NCBI RefSeq assembly: GCF_900100925.1
Contig: NZ_FNKO01000002.1
Location: forward strand, 930,001-994,000
DNA length: 64,000 nucleotides
Source of the DNA: Actinopolyspora saharensis
GTDB lineage: Bacteria > Actinomycetota > Actinomycetes > Mycobacteriales > Pseudonocardiaceae
Direction of reading: 5' to 3'
Shown here piece after piece: positions 35,801 to 43,616 of this stretch; positions within the stretch are counted from its first letter, which is position 1; the number at the start of each line of letters is the position of its first letter. Below the pieces are notes generated by a model that had not been told where the DNA came from, made no database searches, and saw only the letters and a list, made by a program, of their open reading frames with translations. The position numbers and the translations under genes were made by a program.

Positions 35801-35916
35801 TCGAGCACAGCCGCGCGCAGCTCGGCCGTGCCGAACGGGTCCGCACTCGAACGAGCGCACTCGCGGAGTTCACCGGACTTCGCGCCCGCGGTCCGTTCCT
35901 CGGATGAATCGCTCAA
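32845..35916 (-). CDS. Large Hsp90/sacsin-type GHKL ATPase-domain protein
   Basis: A protein of about 1023 residues with an N-terminal GHKL ATP-binding fold like Hsp90 or the sacsin repeat. RLLVELAQNAADAATAAG carries the N-box Glu and Asn, RAANTGVPLDRGGVAGL the first glycine motif and SVGRFGVGFAAVLAVTDAPR the second. The remaining 850 residues are acidic and Leu/Glu/Trp-rich and match nothing I can name. TTG at 35916 follows GAGGG by eight bases (TTG at 35919 is an alternative); the frame stays open upstream but looks noncoding there. It may be a chaperone-like ATPase. It is followed (same strand) from the DUF3027 gene by about 520 bp. Confidence 0.8.
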   Translation of the reverse strand: MSDSSEERTAGAKSGELRECARSSADPFGTAELRAAVLDSWRDSPTRFREDANAEEDLRLGGYRNRLLVELAQNAADAATAAGTTGRLVVTLRDGELRAANTGVPLDRGGVAGLAALRASPKRTENSVGRFGVGFAAVLAVTDAPRLVSTTGSVAFSAAETREEIEELTSSDGGTSAAARELLARTGEVPVLRLLWPVEEAPPEGFDTEVRLPLLPEVGGEELLDAMAEQAADLLLALPALEEIRVGRRSYSRAELDSGRVAVRSPEGERTWLLRWDSGEWPESTLTGLGVEQRARDGWWVCWAVELDADGNVAPLSRDVLHAPTPTEERLSLPARLLAGVPLEPDRRRASSSPATGLVLDRAARAYSELVTAVAPADRISLVPAPELPLSDTDERLRETILEELGEVEWLPAADGSAVTPRRATALDFHSPELVELLSDVVPGLLIAELSGQAHRRALRSLDVARMGAAELVRAVTGLQRPARWWRRLYDALAPVEQQDRAARDEFAALPVPLADGRTATGVREVLLPGGSDGAESAAALVRADVTGLRVAEPEAAHPMLERLGSRYAGADELLDTPALVEAVHNSVSDARSGTDPGPLAEAVFSLVESAGGRDWLGALALRDSDGEIRRADELLVPGAALLDVLDSGAVGAEAPLGVLEAATAERWPGWVLRSAGLLDSFAVVTEEEPDSPHEGLADTAEWWQEAERARGAEWPPARFVGVRDLDLVAGDRWPTALEMLCSEPTTLEALRDPGGYTSWWVSRYARLGGRPPRHWRSPEAEWLAGLYDPAPGTGLEDWQLRLAGVRTELDVSDGGDAEDLMHRLADAQRTVGAGVALRAHRVLAEAVACERFDPAEVDPPQAVRSVTGAVVTADRAVVLDEPWLIGVFEPALLVAGGTPEEFDAESLAELLDLPLASEQGVLEVLGQGVAQSWGDVARVPAACELLGVRVPYGQVVLRDGLRVRTAEGEHDVHWWVDGNGVVYSERSPDGLARALAWVTDRWDLRFAFAGLLAEATAVTLLR

Positions 35917-36436
35917 CAACTGTGCCCTCTGCGCCTGTAGAGATTTTCCGTTTCGGTTGCCGGGACGCCCCGCTTCCGGTGGACCGGGCCACCGGTTCCC
36001 GGGAGCGGATTCTCCGACATCGGACGGCGTTCCGCCGTGGCGTTCGGCGGGTCGGCCGTGGACTTTCCCGCCCGGCGGAGGAGGATCCCGCGGCCCGCTC
36101 GGGTTGGCGCCTTCCGGGGAGTTCGCCGTGGCCACGTCCCGGTGGACGCGGCACGCGGTGCCTCGCGGCCCGCGAGGTGGAGCGCACCGCGAGCTTCCGG
36201 GGCCACGTCCCGGAGAGCGGTTCGGACGGCCTGCGCCGCCGGGGCGCTCGCCGGAGCCGTCGCGCCCGCCCCTGAAGCCGGCTACCCCGCGGCGAACCGC
36301 CCCGGTCCCGCGGAGTCGGGGCTTCCCGCGGCGCCGTCCCGGCCGTCCCGCCCGCACGGCCGCGTCGCTCGGACGCCGTCGCGGAACGGCGCGTTCCCGG
36401 CGGAGCGCCCGAGCGAGTCGTCCCGCGAACGGGCGT
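35917..36436. other. Gene-free stretch between the Hsp90-like gene and DUF3027
   Basis: About 520 bp with no convincing gene. Open frames on both strands are rich in Arg, Gly and Pro and lack family resemblance. No hairpin terminator or dispersed-repeat copy was found. It presumably carries the promoter of the Hsp90-like gene. Confidence 0.45.
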
Positions 36437-37285
36437 TCAGTCGGCGTCCCTGGACTCGAAGTCGATCGTGGTGTCGTCGTAGACGACGTCGGCCACGGGG
36501 ATCGTCGAGGAGGTGTCCACCTCCGCCTCGGAGTGCGCCCCGCAGCCGAACTCGACGTGCACCACCCGCCCGTCCGCGGGTGAGACCGAGTTGGCGCACA
36601 CGCCGAAAGCCGCCCGCATCGAGCCGGACAGCGGCAGGAGGAAACCGCAGCTCCCGCACGGCCCCGGAGCGAGCCGGGCGGTCTCGGAGTCGGGGCCGAA
36701 CTCGCCCTGCTGCCACCGCTCGGCCGCCTCCAGGCGCCCCTGCCTGCTGAGCACCCGTTTCCTGCCGCCGTCCACCTCGTAGGCGAACTCGGACGCGGAG
36801 TCGTCGCCGGGCAGCGTTCCCGGGGCCAGCCGGGGGTCGTCCTGCCCGCTCGGCAGCAGGTCCCCAGCCCCCAGATCACCCGGGCGGATTCGCTCGCTCC
36901 ACGGGACCCAATCGGGTGCGACGAGGGCCTGCGACCCGGGCAGCAGGACCACCTCGCTGACCGTCACCGGATATCCCTCACCGGGAGAAGCCACGGTTAC
37001 CGCCCAGCGCCACCCGACGTAACCGTGGTAGGTCGTCTCGAAGTAGTGCGTGGCGGCCGTGTCGGACTCGCGCTCGACACCGACGTGCTCGCCGACAGCC
37101 GCCCCCTGCGTCTCCATCGCGAGCACCGGCGAGGCGTTCGGGTCGCTACCGGCGACGGCTTCCTCCTCCGCGGCGGAACGCGCGATGTCCACCGCCTCGG
37201 CGAGTCGCGGATCGGGTCGCCGCTCGCCTCCGGCAGCGTTGCTTGGCTCTGACGCCGTCTCGACGTCGCTGATCGGAGCAGGCAT
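36437..37285 (-). CDS. DUF3027 family protein
   Basis: A 282-residue actinobacterial protein of unknown function, probable counterpart of M. tuberculosis Rv0877. Conserved parts are RLAEAVDIARSAAEEEAV, the aromatic stretch YHGYVGWRWAVTVA, VLLPGSQALVAPDWVPWSER and the C-terminal GPCGSCGFLLPLSG with HVEFGCGAHSE, whose Cys residues may bind metal. ATG at 37285 has GGGAG ten bases before it; longer frames upstream overlap the divergent cyclotransferase gene and are unlikely. Divergent from the glutaminyl cyclase gene by 66 bp. Confidence 0.85.
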   Translation of the reverse strand: MPAPISDVETASEPSNAAGGERRPDPRLAEAVDIARSAAEEEAVAGSDPNASPVLAMETQGAAVGEHVGVERESDTAATHYFETTYHGYVGWRWAVTVASPGEGYPVTVSEVVLLPGSQALVAPDWVPWSERIRPGDLGAGDLLPSGQDDPRLAPGTLPGDDSASEFAYEVDGGRKRVLSRQGRLEAAERWQQGEFGPDSETARLAPGPCGSCGFLLPLSGSMRAAFGVCANSVSPADGRVVHVEFGCGAHSEAEVDTSSTIPVADVVYDDTTIDFESRDAD

Positions 37286-37351
37286 AGGCGTCACACTCCC
37301 GATTGTGCCGCACGTGTTTCGTGGAGTGGGCGGGCGTGCCACGCTTTCGGG

Positions 37352-38275
37352 GTGCGAGTTCGGAACTGGTGGGCTCTGTTCGACCGCTTCCGGGGCGGAC
37401 CGGTCGCTGCCGGTGGAATCCACTTCGGAACGCGACGGCGGAGAAGTACGCGGCTGCTCGTCACCTGCCTCGTACCGCTGGCGATCCTGGGAACCGCCCG
37501 ATGCGGAACGTCGCAACAACCACAACAGCACGGCGACCGAGGCGGCGATCAGAGCGAACAAGGCTTGTGGCACGGGGGCAGCGTGCCACACCTGCGCGCC
37601 GATGTGATCCACGTTCTGCCGCATGATCCGTCCTCGTTCACCCAGGGTCTTGAAACGAACTCGGGAACACTCTACGAAAGCACCGGTAAACGCGGTGAAT
37701 CGGTTCTGCGCGCCGTGGACTTGACGAGCGGCAAGGAGACCGAACGGGTCGAGCTGCCGAGCCGCTTCTTCGGCGAGGGACTCACCGTGGTCGGGGACCG
37801 GATCTGGCAGCTGAGCTGGAAGTCCGGGACGGCCTTCCTGCGCGATCGCGCGACCCTGCGGCAGGAGCGCCGCGCGAGCTACGACGGCGAGGGCTGGGGG
37901 CTCTGCTCCTCCGAGGAGCGGCTGGTGATGAGCGACGGCTCCGCCGAGCTGACCTTCCGGGATCCGAACACCTTCGCCGAGCGCGGACGGGTGAAGGTCC
38001 GCTTGGGCGGGGAACCGCTCGAGGAGCTCAACGAACTGGAGTGCGTGGACGGCTCGGTCTGGGCCAACGTGTGGCAGACCGACCGGATCGTGCGAATCGA
38101 CCCCACCTCGGGACGGGTGACCGCCGTGGTGAACGCGAGCGGACTGCTCGACGAGAGCGCCGAGTCCGAAGCGGGAGTGCTCAACGGGATAGCCGCCACC
38201 GACGCGGAAGGCGAGTTCCTGCTCACCGGGAAGTACTGGCCGAAGATGTTCCGGGTGCGGTTCGTCCCCGAATGA
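37352..38275 (+). CDS. Glutaminyl-peptide cyclotransferase, secreted lipoprotein
   Basis: A 307-residue protein of the plant/bacterial-type glutaminyl cyclase family, which turns N-terminal glutamine into pyroglutamate. The five-bladed propeller starts at VIHVLPHDPSSFTQGLE and includes YESTGKRGESVLRAVDL, GLTVVGDRIWQLSWK and LNELECVDGSVWANVW, all typical. The N-terminal RLLVTCLVPLAILGTARC forms a signal with a lipobox ending in Cys, so the enzyme is probably anchored outside the membrane. Start GTG at 37352; the basic 35 residues before the signal may mean the true start is later. Confidence 0.85.
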   Translation: MRVRNWWALFDRFRGGPVAAGGIHFGTRRRRSTRLLVTCLVPLAILGTARCGTSQQPQQHGDRGGDQSEQGLWHGGSVPHLRADVIHVLPHDPSSFTQGLETNSGTLYESTGKRGESVLRAVDLTSGKETERVELPSRFFGEGLTVVGDRIWQLSWKSGTAFLRDRATLRQERRASYDGEGWGLCSSEERLVMSDGSAELTFRDPNTFAERGRVKVRLGGEPLEELNELECVDGSVWANVWQTDRIVRIDPTSGRVTAVVNASGLLDESAESEAGVLNGIAATDAEGEFLLTGKYWPKMFRVRFVPE

Positions 38276-38374
38276 CGGACTCCCCGACGGGGTGAACGTT
38301 TCCACGGATCGGGCGAGCCGGAGTTTCGGGACCGGCCACCTCCCGCTCCGGGGCGTGGTCGTAGGCTCAGCACC

Positions 38375-38869
38375 GTGCGCCGAGGACTCACAGCACTGCT
38401 CGCCCTGACCGGAATCCTGCTCACCGGGTGTGGTGCCGCCAAGCAAGACCGACCGCAGGTGACCTTCTACGCGCACGGGGAGTCCGTGCGGGTCGCACCG
38501 GTTCGCTACTGCGAGCCGCTCGCGCAGGAGTGCGCCGAACCACGGCCGGACGAGGTGCGCCATCTCACCGTGCCCGCCGACTCCACGATGCAGATCTCGG
38601 TCTCCGAGGAGATACAGACCGCGCCGTGGCAGGTGGTCTTCAGCTACCGCACCGCCTCCGGGGAGCAGCGGCAGGGCCGCAGCGAGGTCTTCTCCCCGAA
38701 GGAGCGCTTCGCCTACACGCTCGACCTGTCCGAACCGGGCGCGCGGCTCGAACAGGTCGAGGTGCAGCGTTACACGGCCGTCCTCGTGGACGACCTGGAG
38801 AGCAGGCAGTTCGTGATCGGCGGGACCTGGGTGCTGAAGGGTGATCGCCCCGATCCCGACAAGAGCTGA
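38375..38869 (+). CDS. DUF2771 lipoprotein
   Basis: A 164-residue exported protein with a short signal peptide and lipobox LLTGC (Cys19). The remainder is a single beta-rich domain (VTFYAHGESVRVAPVRYCEP, TAPWQVVFSYRTASGEQRQG) consistent with DUF2771, an actinobacterial family of unknown function. The GTG start lies about ten bases after TAGGCT, so the mRNA may be leaderless. It follows the cyclotransferase gene by 100 bp on the same strand. Confidence 0.82.
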   Translation: MRRGLTALLALTGILLTGCGAAKQDRPQVTFYAHGESVRVAPVRYCEPLAQECAEPRPDEVRHLTVPADSTMQISVSEEIQTAPWQVVFSYRTASGEQRQGRSEVFSPKERFAYTLDLSEPGARLEQVEVQRYTAVLVDDLESRQFVIGGTWVLKGDRPDPDKS

Positions 38870-38976
38870 AGCGCACTTCCTCCCGCGGGGAGGTCGTCCC
38901 GGCTCACCTCACCCCGGCTCGCGGAGCGAGCGGCGCTTCCGGGTTTCCGGAGCGAGGTCGTGCGGAGGGGACCGCT

Positions 38977-39381
38977 TCAGGAACCGCCCGGGTCCAGCTC
39001 GCGCGCGACGGCGCGCACCACGCCGCCCACCCGCTTGGCCACCTTCTTGTCCGGGTAGCGTCCCTTGTTCAGCTCGGGAAGCACGCTGGACTCGAGCAGC
39101 TTGATCATGTCGTCGACCATGCCGTGCAGCTCGTCGGCAGGGCGCCGACGAGCTTCCACCACCGAGGGCGGTGGGTCCAGCAACTGGACACGCAGCGCCT
39201 GTGGACCGCGACGTCCCTGGGCCATGTCGAAATCGACACGCTGCCCCGTTTTGAGCGCATCAACCCCGGACGGCAGCGCGGAGGCCCGCACGTACACGTC
39301 CTCCCCACCGTCCTGGGTCACGAAGCCGAAGCCCTTGTTCGCGTCGTACCACTTGACCCTGCCGGTCGGCACAGTCCTCAC
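38977..39381 (-). CDS. cspB: Cold-shock domain protein with C-terminal helical extension
   Basis: A 134-residue nucleic-acid-binding protein. The cold-shock domain covers the first 65 residues, with RNP motifs KGFGFV and DVYVRASAL. The second half ([37 protein letters not shown]) is a helical extension seen in the M. tuberculosis homolog Rv0871 and not in ordinary 67-residue Csp proteins. GTG at 39381 or GTG at 39372 (giving MPTGRVKWY) may be the start. Converges on the DUF2771 gene. Confidence 0.9.
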   Translation of the reverse strand: MRTVPTGRVKWYDANKGFGFVTQDGGEDVYVRASALPSGVDALKTGQRVDFDMAQGRRGPQALRVQLLDPPPSVVEARRRPADELHGMVDDMIKLLESSVLPELNKGRYPDKKVAKRVGGVVRAVARELDPGGS

Positions 39382-39721
39382 CGTTCCCTGTCAGATACGT
39401 GTTCCCGCCCGCCCTCCGAAGGAGGTGCGGCCGGCGGGAAACGCTGTCGCCTACGTTCGGTTGTTGCCAATGCGCGCCGACGCCGATCGGAGCTGTCCCG
39501 GCACGACGAACGCGCCCCGGAAACGCCTACCTGCCTCGCAGGCACTGCGAGCCTGTTGCGGTAATTGCGTTCCAGGACGCGTCACCTCAAGCGTACCCGC
39601 CCGGGGAAGTGCGACAACGTCTCAGGCGGGGCCGCTCCCGCCGCGGGAGCTCGCCCGAAGTCGCAGCGACCTCAGACACGGCGGCACGGACGCGGATCGT
39701 CGCACCGCATAAGGTGGCCGC
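39382..39721. other. Divergent promoter region of cspB
   Basis: About 340 bp between cspB and a small membrane-protein gene. No gene, repeat copy or clear hairpin terminator was found. It may contain a long cspB leader, as cold-shock genes often have, but no conserved element was recognised. Confidence 0.4.
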
Positions 39722-39943
39722 ATGAGCACATCCACACGCAGCAGCACCATGCCGGTGGCCGTGGGCACGTTCTGCGCGGGGCTGGTCGTCATCCTGGTCA
39801 TATTCGGCATGTCGGCGTTCGGGCACCGGGACCTGCCGTGGTGGCTCAACGCCATGACGATGCTGTGCCCACTGGGTCTGGCCGTCGGTCTCGTCTCGGC
39901 CCTGGCCCGCGCCCGCCACGGGAGCTCCTCGAGGCGGAACTGA
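39722..39943 (+). CDS. Small two-helix membrane protein, unknown function
   Basis: A 73-residue protein with two membrane helices (VAVGTFCAGLVVILVIFGM and LNAMTMLCPLGLAVGLVSAL) joined by SAFGHRDLPWW, and a basic end. No family recognised; similar tiny membrane proteins are common in actinobacteria. The ATG comes 9 bases after a TAAGGT box, so the transcript may be almost leaderless. Confidence 0.65.
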   Translation: MSTSTRSSTMPVAVGTFCAGLVVILVIFGMSAFGHRDLPWWLNAMTMLCPLGLAVGLVSALARARHGSSSRRN

Positions 39944-39995
39944 CCCGCACCGGCAAGCTCGGTGTTGTCTTCCTCACAGCGGGTGAAGGCGCAGG

Positions 39996-40035
39996 CTGTG
40001 GACAACTCACAGTTGTAGGCAAAATTGGCCACCCC
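39996..40035 (+). repeat. Direct repeat, left copy, flanking the secreted-enzyme block
   Basis: CTGTGGACAACTCACAGTTG followed by TAGGCAAAATTGGCCACCCC. It matches 43563-43603 at about 36 of 41 positions, in the same orientation. The two copies bracket the endonuclease-fold and PAP2 genes. TGTGGACAA is also the complement of a DnaA-box consensus, which may be chance. Confidence 0.6.
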
Positions 40036-40108
40036 CAGGCCCAGCGGGGTCCTGCCGGAGCTCGCGATTCCTGCCGGAGCTCGGGGGTGGGCCTTTTCGG
40101 TCGCGTTC

Positions 40109-41455
40109 TCAGCGGCGGGTGTAGAGGAGGCCGAGGGAGTCGAGCTCGTCGCCTTCCCGACCGTGGAAGCCGGCCAGCTGCCACCCCTCGGGGGTGGTTC
40201 GGGTGAGGCAGTCCCCGGTGTCGGTGCCGCCCGCGATGCCGCGGCCGGTGTTGGTGGTCAGGCGGGCGTAGAAGACCCGCGTGTGGCCGTCCTTCTCGCC
40301 CCGGCAGAGGCGGACCGAGTCGACGTACTCGTCCTCGGCCAGGGCGAGGGTCCGCGCGGTGCCGCCCGCTCCGCCGTGGCCGAGTTCGGTGCCGTCGTCG
40401 AGCGTGGCACCGACCCGGTCGACCCGCTCCCCCGCGGCCAGCGACACCGAGGTGGGCCGCGTTCCAGGGGTGAGCGCCTCGACGTCGGTGAACGGCGTGC
40501 CGTGCGGGCCGCCGAGGACGTCACTGGCCCGGAAGTCCGGATTGCGTGTCCAGGTGAAGTCGGCGGCGATCGGGAAGTGGTCCGACAACTTCCTGCCGTC
40601 GTCGGTGCGGAACTCGTCGTCCAGGTTCCGATAGCTGGTCGCGTCGAGCGAGAGCAGCTCGCTGCCGCGGTAGAGGATCTTGTCGACGACCTCGCAGGAC
40701 GTTCCGGGGTTCTGCTCGGGGCACAGCAGCGCGTCGCTGCCCGGAGCGGGCGCGGTTCCACCGCGCGCCCGCTGCACCCACGCGTCGGTGAGCCCGTTGT
40801 CCGACGCGAAGTCGGCGATGTCGTCGCCCTCGCGGGTGTAGCGGGTGTTGGTATCGCCCATGACCAGCACCGCGTTTCCCTGCGAGTGGCTTTGCAGGTA
40901 CGTCGACAGCTGCTCGAGGTTGGCGCGGCGCGCTTCCAGGTCTCCGTCGGTGACCCCGGCATCGGCGTGCAGGTTGTAGACGTCGAGGTAGACGCCCTCA
41001 GCGAGACGCACCCGGCGGAAGGTGAACCCCTTGGGCGTGAGGCAGTCACCGGATCCGATCCAGCAGTCGTCCCAGGTGACCCTGTCCAACTCGCTGTAGG
41101 GCCGGTTGGACATGCTGTTCAGTCCACTTCCGATCCCGGCTCCGCCGGTGGTGGAGGTCCGGTGTGGATGGTTGTCCCCGGAGTACAGGGCCGCGTGGTA
41201 GTTGAAGTCCTCCTGGACGTTGATCAGGTCGTAGGAGTTCAGCCGTTCGCCGATGGCGGTGGTTGCGGTCTCGCGGTCCACCTCTCCGCTGGAGAGGCCG
41301 TCGGGCAGGCCCGCGATGTTGTAGGTGACCGCGGTGAAGCTGCCGGATTCCGGCGATTCGGCGGCAGCGGGAGTGGATGCCGGGACGGTGACGACGGCCG
41401 CGGTGGCCGCGAGAGCGGCGATCCCCGCCACAAGGGGTCTAAGCATTGTGGACAC
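40109..41455 (-). CDS. Secreted endonuclease/exonuclease/phosphatase-fold protein with jacalin-like C-terminus
   Basis: A 448-residue exported protein. After a signal peptide (VAGIAALAATAAVVTVPAST) comes a DNase I/sphingomyelinase-type domain: FTAVTYNIAGLPDG, LINVQEDFNYH (Glu for metal), VLVMGDTNTRYTREG and KLSDHFPIAADF (catalytic Asp-His). From about residue 335 a beta-prism jacalin-like lectin domain follows (RVGATLDDGTELGHGGAGGT, GFHGREGDELDSLGLLY). It may cleave phospholipid head groups, phosphodiesters or nucleic acid, using the lectin domain to bind glycans. Start GTG 41455 or ATG 41446. Divergent from the PAP2 gene. Confidence 0.85.
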   Translation of the reverse strand: MSTMLRPLVAGIAALAATAAVVTVPASTPAAAESPESGSFTAVTYNIAGLPDGLSSGEVDRETATTAIGERLNSYDLINVQEDFNYHAALYSGDNHPHRTSTTGGAGIGSGLNSMSNRPYSELDRVTWDDCWIGSGDCLTPKGFTFRRVRLAEGVYLDVYNLHADAGVTDGDLEARRANLEQLSTYLQSHSQGNAVLVMGDTNTRYTREGDDIADFASDNGLTDAWVQRARGGTAPAPGSDALLCPEQNPGTSCEVVDKILYRGSELLSLDATSYRNLDDEFRTDDGRKLSDHFPIAADFTWTRNPDFRASDVLGGPHGTPFTDVEALTPGTRPTSVSLAAGERVDRVGATLDDGTELGHGGAGGTARTLALAEDEYVDSVRLCRGEKDGHTRVFYARLTTNTGRGIAGGTDTGDCLTRTTPEGWQLAGFHGREGDELDSLGLLYTRR

Positions 41456-41661
41456 CTGGCTCCGTTCGGTGCGGCAGCAGCAACTCTCGTGACCTGGTCA
41501 GTTGTCGCACGCGTTGGTTGACCTGCGGGTGAACTCGAAGCGATGGTCGGGATACCGTTTTCCAGCCTCTCCCCGAAGTTGTGACACCGTGCTCTCGGAT
41601 TCCGCACGAGGCCATGCCGCGTTTACCGCGCGGTCGACGAACGGGACGAGCCTTTTCGACC

Positions 41662-43461
41662 ATGTCCAGTTTTCCCGTTGATCGCCGCAACTTCCTGCGC
41701 GGTGCCGCCGTCGCCGCGGCCACGCCAGCCGTCTGGGCGTTATCGCCGACCGGCACGGGCACGGCCTCCGGAGCGACCTCCGGCTCCGGCTTCGCACCGT
41801 TCATCGACGCGTACCGGACCAACAGCACCGACAACCTCACCCCCGAGTCCAACGCCGCCGTCCGCGCCCTGTCGGGGATGAGCGAGCTCTGGCGCACCGA
41901 CACGGAGTGGGACAACGGCACCGTCCTGGCTCCGAAGGTGCTGCGCGAGAACATCCGCTACAGCGAGCGGGTCACCCGGCAGCGCACCGAGGAGGAGGCC
42001 AAGCAGGCCTTCATCGCCGACCGCCGCCACAAGAGCTACTCGATGATCGCGGGTCTGGGCCCGCTGGCCGAGGCCTACCGCGAAGGTGCGAAGGCGGTCA
42101 CCTCGATCGTCACCGCCCCCGAGGGCACCCCGTCCGGCGAGATCTCCGACTCGCTGCCCGAGGACGCCCCGCCGGGTTCGGCGCTCGGTGCCGGCTCGGA
42201 GAGCTCCGAGCTCGGACCGGTGGCGCGGCTGGTCCACACGGTGCGCGGGCCGCACTCCTCGAGCAACCCGTCCAAGTACGCCTTCGACTACCCGCGCCCC
42301 TGGCGGCTCAACGCCCGCAGCCAGGTGGTCGACACGGGCCGGGTCGACGAGTTCGGCTTCCCCGTCTACGACTCGAAGGTCGTCGTCGCGCCGCAGCTGC
42401 TGCGCCAGCGCGGTAGGAACCCCGCCGAGGACGGCGGATACCCCAGCGGCCACACCAACGCCGGGTGGCTGGCCGCGCTCGGACTGGCCTACGCGGTCCC
42501 CGAGCGCTACCAGGAGCTGGTGGTCGCCGCCACCGACCTCGGGCACACCCGGATCGTGGCGGGCATGCACTCGCCGGTCGGCGTCGTCGGCGGGCGCATC
42601 CTGGGCACCGCGCTGGCAGCCGGGATCCTCGCCGACCCGGTCAACGCCGAGATCAAGGCGGCGGCGCGCGAGCGGGCCGTCGAGTACTTCACCGCCGTGA
42701 CCGGCAACGACGACCTCTACGAAGCGGCGCACTCCGGTGAAGACCCCTACGGCGACCGCGAGGCCAACCGGCAGCGGACCATTCCGCGGCTGACCTACCT
42801 GTCGCCGATCGACCGGCACGCCCACAGCCCCCTGCGCGCGCCCGAGGGCGCCGAGGTGCTGCTCGAGACCAGGTTCCCGTACCTGCCCGCCGAGGCACGA
42901 CGCGCGGTGCTCGAGTCCACCGCGCTTCCGGCCGGCTACCCGCTGCTCGACGGCCCGGAGCAGTGGGGGCGGCTCGACCTGTTCACCGCCGCCGACGGAT
43001 TCGGCGAGTTCGCACGAACGGTGCGGGTGAGCATGGACGCGGCCCGCGGCGGCTTCCACGCGCACGACACGTGGCGCAACGACATCGGCGGCCGTGGCGG
43101 CCTGATCAAGTCCGGCAGCGGCACTCTGGTGCTGCGCGGCGACAACTCCTACCGCGGCGGAACCCGCGTCGAGGGCGGCAAGCTGGTCGCGGCCTCCAAG
43201 TCGGGACTGGGCAGGGGTGATCTCGTCCTGGCCCGGGGAACGGGACTGGGGACGGTGCTGGGCACTCCCGTCTCCGTCGACGGCACGGCCCGGATCGAGG
43301 ACGGAACCACGCTCGACGTCACCACCGACGAGGGACGTTTCGGTGGGCACCACACGGTGCTGCGGGCGCGGCACCTCACCGGGCGGTTCGCCGAGGTCCG
43401 TCTCAACGGGCGGCGCGTGGACGCAGTGCACTCCGAGCACGCGGTCACGATCCGACTCTGA
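41662..43461 (+). CDS. Tat-exported PAP2-family phosphatase with autotransporter-type beta repeat
   Basis: A 599-residue secreted phosphatase. The start has a twin-arginine signal, DRRNFLRGAAVAAATPAVWA. The PAP2/acid phosphatase motifs are KYAFDYPRPWRL, GGYPSGHTNAGWLAAL and DLGHTRIVAGMHSPVGVVGG (catalytic His residues). The C-terminal 150 residues contain GLIKSGSGTLVLRGDNSYRG followed by GTRVEGGKLVAAS, an autotransporter-associated beta-strand repeat normally seen in Gram-negative passengers; here there is no autotransporter barrel. ATG at 41662 is favoured because it places the Tat motif near the N-terminus; ATG at 41614 is in frame. Likely paired in function with the divergent exported enzyme. 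Confidence 0.85.
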   Translation: MSSFPVDRRNFLRGAAVAAATPAVWALSPTGTGTASGATSGSGFAPFIDAYRTNSTDNLTPESNAAVRALSGMSELWRTDTEWDNGTVLAPKVLRENIRYSERVTRQRTEEEAKQAFIADRRHKSYSMIAGLGPLAEAYREGAKAVTSIVTAPEGTPSGEISDSLPEDAPPGSALGAGSESSELGPVARLVHTVRGPHSSSNPSKYAFDYPRPWRLNARSQVVDTGRVDEFGFPVYDSKVVVAPQLLRQRGRNPAEDGGYPSGHTNAGWLAALGLAYAVPERYQELVVAATDLGHTRIVAGMHSPVGVVGGRILGTALAAGILADPVNAEIKAAARERAVEYFTAVTGNDDLYEAAHSGEDPYGDREANRQRTIPRLTYLSPIDRHAHSPLRAPEGAEVLLETRFPYLPAEARRAVLESTALPAGYPLLDGPEQWGRLDLFTAADGFGEFARTVRVSMDAARGGFHAHDTWRNDIGGRGGLIKSGSGTLVLRGDNSYRGGTRVEGGKLVAASKSGLGRGDLVLARGTGLGTVLGTPVSVDGTARIEDGTTLDVTTDEGRFGGHHTVLRARHLTGRFAEVRLNGRRVDAVHSEHAVTIRL

Positions 43462-43495
43462 GCGACTCTGAGCCGTGCCCGGCGGCGCGCCGGTT

Positions 43496-43529
43496 CGCCC
43501 CCCGGCCCGGCTGAGGCCGGGGCGGGGCG
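43496..43529 (+). terminator. Hairpin terminator after the PAP2 gene
   Basis: CGCCCCCCGGCC pairs with GGCCGGGGCGGGGCG, with one offset, around CGGCTGA. It starts 34 bp past the PAP2 stop codon, between convergent genes. Confidence 0.65.
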
Positions 43530-43562
43530 CGGGCACGGGGCACCGTCGGGCTCGCCGGGATC

Positions 43563-43603
43563 CTGCGGACAACTCCCAGTTACAGGCAAAATTGGCTCAC
43601 CCC
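43563..43603 (+). repeat. Direct repeat, right copy, flanking the secreted-enzyme block
   Basis: CTGCGGACAACTCCCAGTTA followed by CAGGCAAAATTGGCTCACCC C. It matches the left copy at 39996-40035 at about 36 of 41 positions in the same orientation. It also lies just past the 3' end of a minus-strand gene (stop at 43617), as the left copy does, so a shared transcript-end role is an alternative to an insertion scar. Confidence 0.6.
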
Positions 43604-43616
43604 GAGGGACGGCTCG

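Noticed and set aside
35917..36879. In-frame N-terminal extension of the Hsp90-like protein
   Set aside because: The added 300 residues are Arg/Pro/Gly-rich, overlap the DUF3027 gene in another frame and precede a good ribosome-binding site at the chosen TTG.
39996..40010. DnaA box TTGTCCACA (complement) as sign of a replication origin
   Set aside because: A single box without a cluster or origin genes is expected by chance.
41456..41661. Longer start for the PAP2 phosphatase
   Set aside because: Upstream in-frame starts push the twin-arginine motif away from the N-terminus; the gap is better read as a divergent promoter.
39996..43603. Insertion sequence or transposon bounded by the direct repeats
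   Set aside because: No transposase, no terminal inverted repeats; the flanks are imperfect direct repeats only.
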